A stretch of DNA of 64,000 nucleotides from Gammaproteobacteria bacterium (lineage in GTDB: Bacteria > Pseudomonadota > Gammaproteobacteria > Burkholderiales > Rhodocyclaceae), in assembly GCA_018824085.1 (NCBI GenBank), contig JAHJHI010000047.1:117313-181312 (forward strand), read 5' to 3'. The notes beneath the pieces were generated by a model. That model had not been told where the DNA came from, searched no databases, and saw only the letters and a program-made list of their open reading frames with translations. The translations under genes and the position numbers were made by a program. Positions 59,082 to 64,000 of this stretch are shown in pieces; position 1 is the stretch's first letter, and each line of letters begins with the position of its first letter.

Positions 59082-60475
59082 AACGCTGGTCGGGTCCGTC
59101 CCTCGTCCGCCGCGTGGTGCTGGCGCTTCTGCTCGCCTTCCTTCTGGTCTGGGCGGCGCTGGTCGTGCGCGAATTCATCACCTTCAAACAACCGCAGCAG
59201 CACCGCGAAGCACTGGCCCAGGCGGCGCAGATGCTGGCGTCCTCGCTCGACTTCGATGATGCGCAACGCGCCCGCATCGTTGTCACCGCCGCCGAAAACC
59301 TGTTCAACCGCTCGCGCCGGGCAGGACCGTTTCCGCACGCCGGCGACATGCTGCTGCTGCTGGAGAAAGCCGACGGCACGCCGGTCTATGCGTCGGTACC
59401 TTCGAGCGGGCGGCGCATCCCGCGCACCGGCACGGCGCCGGACCAGGTGACCGTTGGCGGCCGCCTGTACTGGTCCGCAATACACGAGACACCCGCATGG
59501 CGCCTGCAGGTTCTCGAACCTGCGCTCGGCGACCGCGACGTCCTGCAGTTCATGGGCGAGAACCTGCTGCCGTCGCTGTTCATCGCGTTTCCGCTCGTGC
59601 TGCTGCCGCTGTGGCTTGCCGTGCGGCGCGGGCTGGCGCCCTTGCGTGCCTTCGCCACACGGATGCAGGCGCGTGCGCCGGACGACTTCTCGCCGATGGA
59701 AGCGCAACTGAAATATGCCGAACTGCAGCCCTTGGGCATGGCCTTCGACGGGCTGCTGTCCAGGGCGCGTCAGGGCATCGCGCGGGAACGTGCTTTCGTG
59801 CAGGACGCGGCCCACGAGCTGCGTACCCCGCTGGCGGTGGTTGCCGCGCAGGCGCATGTGCTGGCCAACGCCGGCGACGCGCAACAGCGCGTGCACGCCC
59901 GGGACGCGCTCGAGCACGCCGTGGCGCGGGCGTCTCATCTGGTCCGGCAACTGCTGACCCTGGCCGCCCTCGAAGGCGGCGCAGCCCGGCAGGCCCGGCC
60001 GGTCGAACTGGTGGGCATCAGTCGCGACGTCCTCATCGCGAGCGCCCCGGCGGCGGCGGCGAGAAGGATTGTCATCGCTCTCGACTCCGCGGACCGCGTC
60101 GATGCGGTACTCGACGCGGCCACCTTCCACTCGGTGCTGGAAAACCTGCTTGCCAACGCCATTGCGTACAGCCATGAAGGATCGGAAGTCGTTGTCAGTC
60201 TCGACCGCGACGGCGAGCGGGTGCGCCTGCGCGTCTCCGACAACGGGCCGGGCATCGCGGAGCCGGACATGCCGCACCTCTTCGAGCGCTTCTACCGTGG
60301 CCGGGGCGTCACAGCCAGCGGCTCCGGCCTTGGCCTGGCCATCGTCCGGCAGGCGGTCGACAACCTGGGTGGCGAGATCGGGATCGGGAAGGGCCTGAAC
60401 GGACTGGGGGTTGCGTTCGACGTGTGCTGGCCGCGCGCGGGCCGGGTCGGCGAAGGGCCTGCCGCCACGGCGTGA
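59078..60475 (+). CDS. Two-component sensor histidine kinase
   Basis: 465 residues, initiated at GTG 59078 inside the regulator's stop region. Two membrane segments (about 10-30 and 164-182) enclose a periplasmic sensor domain; then HAMP-like linker, phospho-acceptor His246 (DAAHELRTPLA), N box NLLANAIAYSHEG and G boxes DNGPGIA and GSGLGLAIV. Partner of the upstream regulator. Target genes unknown; the divergent hydrolases are candidates. Confidence 0.95.
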   Translation: MKRWSGPSLVRRVVLALLLAFLLVWAALVVREFITFKQPQQHREALAQAAQMLASSLDFDDAQRARIVVTAAENLFNRSRRAGPFPHAGDMLLLLEKADGTPVYASVPSSGRRIPRTGTAPDQVTVGGRLYWSAIHETPAWRLQVLEPALGDRDVLQFMGENLLPSLFIAFPLVLLPLWLAVRRGLAPLRAFATRMQARAPDDFSPMEAQLKYAELQPLGMAFDGLLSRARQGIARERAFVQDAAHELRTPLAVVAAQAHVLANAGDAQQRVHARDALEHAVARASHLVRQLLTLAALEGGAARQARPVELVGISRDVLIASAPAAAARRIVIALDSADRVDAVLDAATFHSVLENLLANAIAYSHEGSEVVVSLDRDGERVRLRVSDNGPGIAEPDMPHLFERFYRGRGVTASGSGLGLAIVRQAVDNLGGEIGIGKGLNGLGVAFDVCWPRAGRVGEGPAATA

Positions 60476-60515
60476 TGCGGCGGGCTGCGCATGCCGCCAC
60501 CCGCCATGCCCGCGC

Positions 60516-62087
60516 TCACGCGTGCACGATGCCGAAGATCATGTAGTAGATCATCGCCGCCATCAGCGCCGACGCCGGCACGGTGATGATCCACGCGGCG
60601 GCGATCTTGAACAGCGCGCTGCGCTTCACCAGTTCGTGCCGGTGGGTGCGCTTGATCGCCTTGCGTTCGTGCTTGGACAAATGGGCCTGGGCGGTGTGGG
60701 CTTTCAGCGAGTCGAGCATCGCGCGCTTCACCTTCTTGTCGGCCTTCTCGAAGTCCTTCAGGAAGGCGTCCACGATGTCCTTGTCGGCGCCCTGGTGGTG
60801 GCTGCGGATTTCATCCAGCGTCTGCGCGTAGCTGGTCTTGATGTATTCGCGCAGGAAGCCGACGCCGAACACGCCGCCCAGCGCGATGTGGGTCGAGCTG
60901 ACCGGCAGGCCGAGCTGGGACGCGACGATGACGGTGAGTGCCGCGGCCATGGCGATGCTGAACGCGCGCATCTGGTCCAGCTCGGTGATCTCGTGGCCCA
61001 CGGTGCGGATCAGTCTCGGGCCGTACAGCGCCAGTCCGATCGCGATGCCGATGGCGCCGACCATCATGACCCACAGCGGAATGCCGGCCTTGTCCGACAC
61101 CGTGCCGTGCAGGACCGTGTCGGTGATCGCGGCCAGCGGGCCGATCGCGTTGGCGACGTCGTTGGCGCCGTGGGCGAAGCTCAGCAGCGCGGCGGCGAAG
61201 ATGAGCGGCAGGCTGAACAGCGAATTGATGCTCTGCTTCGTGTTGGTCAGCCGGTACGCGATGAAGCGCAGCCGCATGCGCACCAGCATCCAGGTGACGG
61301 CGCCCAGCGCGGCGCCGGTTGCACAGGCGGTCGGGAAATCCACTTTCCACACCTTGTTCAGGCCCTTCAGCATCAGATAGGTCGTGAACGACATCGCCAT
61401 GAGACCGAGCAGCACGGGCACGGTGCGTTGCGCCGCCTCGATCATGTCCGTGCGGTAGGTGATGCCGCGCTTGATCCAGTACAGGAAGCTGGCGGCGATC
61501 AGGCCGCCGAGCAGCGGTGACACGACCCAGCTGGCAACGATGGCGCCGACCGTGTCCCAGCGCGCGACCGACATGCCGCCGGCCGCGACGCCGGCGCCGA
61601 GCACCGCGCCGACGATGGAATGCGTCGTGGACACCGGCGCGCCGAACGCGGTCGCCAGGTTGAGCCACAGCGCGCCGGCGAGCAGCGCGGCCGTCATCAC
61701 CCAGATGAAGCGGTCGCTGTCGGCGATGCCGGCCGGGTCGATGATGCCGCCGCGTATCGTCGACGTCACGTCGCCGCCGGCGATGAGCGCGCCCGCCACC
61801 TCGAAGACGGCCGCGATGACGACCGCGCCGCCCATCGTGATGGCGCGCGAGCCGACGGCCGGCCCGACGTTGTTGGCGACGTCGTTGGCGCCGATGTTCA
61901 TCGCCATGTAGCCGCCTATCATCGCCGCCACCACCAGCATGATGCCGCCGGGGCCCTGCAGGCCGATGCCGAGCGCGGCGTAGATCATGATGCTGACGAC
62001 GAACAGCAGGCAGATGCCCAGGCGGAAGAATTCGCGGCGACTGCGTCGCGTCGCCCGTTCAATGTCGGAGTAGTTTTCGAGTTCCAT
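60516..62087 (-). CDS. Inorganic phosphate transporter, PiT family
   Basis: 523 residues with about ten to eleven membrane segments in two inverted halves. The family signature GANDVANN occurs near residue 70 and again as GANDVANA near 310; FGAPVSTTHSIVGA and GLPVSSTHIALGG are the paired second motifs. The central cytoplasmic part is charged. Cation-coupled phosphate uptake. Start ATG 62087; the extended frame to 62180 is not family-like. Confidence 0.94.
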   Translation of the reverse strand: MELENYSDIERATRRSRREFFRLGICLLFVVSIMIYAALGIGLQGPGGIMLVVAAMIGGYMAMNIGANDVANNVGPAVGSRAITMGGAVVIAAVFEVAGALIAGGDVTSTIRGGIIDPAGIADSDRFIWVMTAALLAGALWLNLATAFGAPVSTTHSIVGAVLGAGVAAGGMSVARWDTVGAIVASWVVSPLLGGLIAASFLYWIKRGITYRTDMIEAAQRTVPVLLGLMAMSFTTYLMLKGLNKVWKVDFPTACATGAALGAVTWMLVRMRLRFIAYRLTNTKQSINSLFSLPLIFAAALLSFAHGANDVANAIGPLAAITDTVLHGTVSDKAGIPLWVMMVGAIGIAIGLALYGPRLIRTVGHEITELDQMRAFSIAMAAALTVIVASQLGLPVSSTHIALGGVFGVGFLREYIKTSYAQTLDEIRSHHQGADKDIVDAFLKDFEKADKKVKRAMLDSLKAHTAQAHLSKHERKAIKRTHRHELVKRSALFKIAAAWIITVPASALMAAMIYYMIFGIVHA

Positions 62088-62237
62088 GTGAATCGATGCC
62101 AGGAGGTCGGGAGGCGGGCGTTCGCCGCAATGCGGGCGAACGGGAAATCGCGGGAGCGCGCAGTTTATTACACGTAACAATTTCCGCTGCGAAGCGGTGT
62201 TGCCGCGGCGCGCCGATCCCGGCTGGCACGCGGGCGC

Positions 62238-63863
62238 GTGTCCGTGCTAGAAAAGGCCATGACCGACGCCCCGCCCGACCCGGATGCCGACAGCTCGCCC
62301 GCCTTCTGGCGCGAGCAGGAAATGCTGCTTTTCCAGCAGGTGATGGGCCGGGTCGGCAAAAGCCTGTCGCCGGACGCGGTGCTGTACGAAGTGCTGCACC
62401 TGCTGTCCGAGCTGCTCGGCCTCAATCGCGGGCGCATCGTGCTGATCGGCGAAGACGGCACCGCGGCCATCCGCTACGCCTACGGCCTGACCCGCGACGA
62501 GATGGCGCGCGGGCGCTACCGCAGCGGCGAAGGCATCACCGGGCGCGTGCTGGCGAGCGGACAGCCGGTCATCGTGCAGGACATCGATCATGAGGACGAC
62601 TTCCTCGGCCGTGCCGTCGAGCGCAGCGAGCTGCCGCAAGGGCCGGTGTCCTTCCTCGCGCTGCCGATCACCATAGAGCAGCGCACCGTCGGCGTGCTGG
62701 CCTGCCACCGCATCCGCCGGCGCCACCGCGCGCTGTCGGACGACCTCGCCATGCTGCGCATCCTGGCGACGCTGGCCGGCCAGTTGCTGCAGCTTCAGGC
62801 CATGCTGGAAGCGAAGACGCGCAAGCTCGAACAACAGAACGAAATGCTGAAGCACGCGCTGGAACAGGACAACGCGCGCTACGGCATCATCGGCACGTCG
62901 GAGCCGCTGCTGCGCGCGATTTCCGAACTCGAGAAGGTGTCGGATTCGACCGCCAGCGTGCTGTTGCTGGGCGAATCCGGCACCGGCAAGGAGCTGTTCG
63001 CGCGCGCGCTGCATCTGGCCAGCCCGCGCCGCGACAAGCCCTTCATCAAGGTCAATTGCGCCGCCATCCCGGACACGCTGTTCGAGTCCGAACTGTTCGG
63101 TTACGAGCGCGGCGCCTTCACCGGCGCCAGCCACAGCCGGGAAGGGCTGTTCGAACAGGCCGATCACGGCACCATCTTCCTCGACGAGATCGGCGAACTG
63201 CCGCTGTCCATGCAGGGCAAGCTGCTGCGCACGCTGCAGGAAGGCACGATCACGCGGCTCGGCGGCAAGCGCGAAATCCGCATCGACCTGCGTCTGGTCG
63301 TCGCCACCAACCGCGACCTCAGGGCCGAGGTCGCCCACGGGCGCTTCCGCCAGGACCTCTACTACCGGCTGAACGTCATCCCCATCGGCCTGCCGTCGCT
63401 GGCCGAGCGGCGCGGCGACATCCGCGCGCTGGCGCTGCATTTCCTGAGCCGCACCAACCAGGCCAACCAGCGCAACGTCAATCTGGCGCCGGACGCGGTC
63501 GCGCGGCTCGAAGCGCACACCTGGCCCGGCAATATCCGCGAACTGTCCAACCTCGTCGAACGCATCGTGCTGCTGGCCGAAAAACCCATCCTGTCGGCGA
63601 CCGACATCGAGCGCTTCATGCCCGCGCACGACGCGCCGCCGCCCGCGGCCCCGGCTGATCCGTCCGCAGCCACGCCGCGCCAGGCCGGCGCGGCGCCGGC
63701 TGTCCGTCCGTATGTGAGCGCGCGTTCGCATACGGTGGAGGAGCTTATGCGTGCGCTCGCCGACAGCGGCGGCAACAAGTCGCGCGCGGCGCAGCTGCTC
63801 GGCCTGACGGCGCGGCAGTTTGCCTACCGGCTCCAGAAAGCCGGGCCGGGTGACGCCGCCTAG
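62238..63863 (+). CDS. NifA-type sigma-54-dependent transcriptional activator (GAF-AAA+-Fis)
   Basis: 541 residues from GTG 62238, or 534 from ATG 62259. N-terminal GAF sensor domain (about 35-190), a coiled linker ([18 protein letters not shown]), AAA+ domain with [14 protein letters not shown] (contact with sigma-54) and [10 protein letters not shown], a Pro/Ala-rich linker and a Fis-type HTH ([22 protein letters not shown]). The layout is that of NifA. No nitrogen-fixation genes are in the window, so the regulon is unknown. Confidence 0.9.
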   Translation: MSVLEKAMTDAPPDPDADSSPAFWREQEMLLFQQVMGRVGKSLSPDAVLYEVLHLLSELLGLNRGRIVLIGEDGTAAIRYAYGLTRDEMARGRYRSGEGITGRVLASGQPVIVQDIDHEDDFLGRAVERSELPQGPVSFLALPITIEQRTVGVLACHRIRRRHRALSDDLAMLRILATLAGQLLQLQAMLEAKTRKLEQQNEMLKHALEQDNARYGIIGTSEPLLRAISELEKVSDSTASVLLLGESGTGKELFARALHLASPRRDKPFIKVNCAAIPDTLFESELFGYERGAFTGASHSREGLFEQADHGTIFLDEIGELPLSMQGKLLRTLQEGTITRLGGKREIRIDLRLVVATNRDLRAEVAHGRFRQDLYYRLNVIPIGLPSLAERRGDIRALALHFLSRTNQANQRNVNLAPDAVARLEAHTWPGNIRELSNLVERIVLLAEKPILSATDIERFMPAHDAPPPAAPADPSAATPRQAGAAPAVRPYVSARSHTVEELMRALADSGGNKSRAAQLLGLTARQFAYRLQKAGPGDAA

Positions 63864-63870
63864 CAGGCTG

Positions 63871-63965
63871 GTGAGAAACCCTTGAATCCTTCCGGATCAT
63901 GCCCTTCCGCTCATTTTTTCCGGCACCGGAAGTGCGCCGTGGCGTGTGATTCAGGGCTCTCTCAC
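63871..63965. repeat. Imperfect long inverted repeat after the NifA-type gene
   Basis: GTGAGAAACCCTTGAATC (63871-63888) is nearly the reverse complement of GATTCAGGGCTCTCTCAC (63948-63965), with a nested CTTCCGG / CCGGAAG pair inside and a TTTTTT run at 63914-63919. It may be a terminator, a REP-like element or a small miniature transposon. No gene follows up to 64000. Confidence 0.45.
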
Positions 63966-64000
63966 CCTCGCATCCCGGTGCTCGCCAGGCAGCGGACGCA

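Noticed and set aside
62238..62260. Sigma-54 promoter at the start of the NifA-type gene (TGGCACG near 62224)
   Set aside because: The GC element is present, but no TTGCA-like -12 element follows at the required spacing.

Overview
The window is about 64 kb of GC-rich chromosome spanning the replication-origin region of a betaproteobacterium. The order rpmH-rnpA-yidD-yidC-mnmE / dnaA-dnaN-gyrB, with mnmG-rsmG-parA-parB close by, two parS sites, a class I PHA synthase, ornithine-lipid genes and a cobT-cobS pair all fit this group. A Rhodocyclales or Nitrosomonadales type of host (for example a Methyloversatilis or Thauera relative) is my inference; no 16S gene is present to settle it.

Layout. 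1-8.3 kb: the end of a CheA-type hybrid kinase, phaC with an MBL hydrolase, and a translationally coupled run LOG protein / exported protein / crotonase / HMG-CoA lyase / DUF1289. 8.3-15.1 kb: rapZ-NusG_II-Gx transporter-ubiX as an overlapping operon, a STAS + kinase/cNMP/PP2C partner-switching pair, then olsB- and olsA-like acyltransferases. 15.2-17.9 kb: a single large gene encoding a TIR-CHAT-transmembrane-LysM protein. 18-28.4 kb: exported DNA ligase, small lipoprotein, a full liv branched-chain amino-acid ABC operon, a desaturase, cytochrome c, DMT exporter and cobTS. 28.4-43.3 kb: parB, parA, rsmG, mnmG, a TauE/SafE permease bracketed by two parS sites, mnmE, yidC, yidD, rnpA and rpmH, all on the minus strand; then oriC and dnaA, dnaN, gyrB on the plus strand.

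43.35-52.9 kb is an accessory island placed directly after the gyrB terminator. It looks lower in GC by eye and is full of decay. It holds a 1445-residue NACHT/STAND-like NTPase with a C-terminal PD-(D/E)XK-like motif, an HTH-ImmA/IrrE regulator with a palindromic operator, a PIN-domain gene split by an IS3-family element with a 3-bp target duplication, a frameshifted RhuM gene and the tail of a second PIN gene. 53.5-55.3 kb adds a coupled GIY-YIG/DUF4357 and NERD pair. The remainder (55.4-64 kb) returns to ordinary chromosome: two coupled hydrolases, a two-component system, a Pit-type phosphate transporter and a NifA-type sigma-54 activator.

The best candidates for an undescribed system are the TIR-CHAT-TM-LysM protein at 15.2-17.9 kb and the NACHT-like NTPase/nuclease at 43.7-48.0 kb. 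Both are built like single-protein immune effectors, but function is inferred from architecture only. I saw no tRNA or rRNA gene and no CRISPR array.
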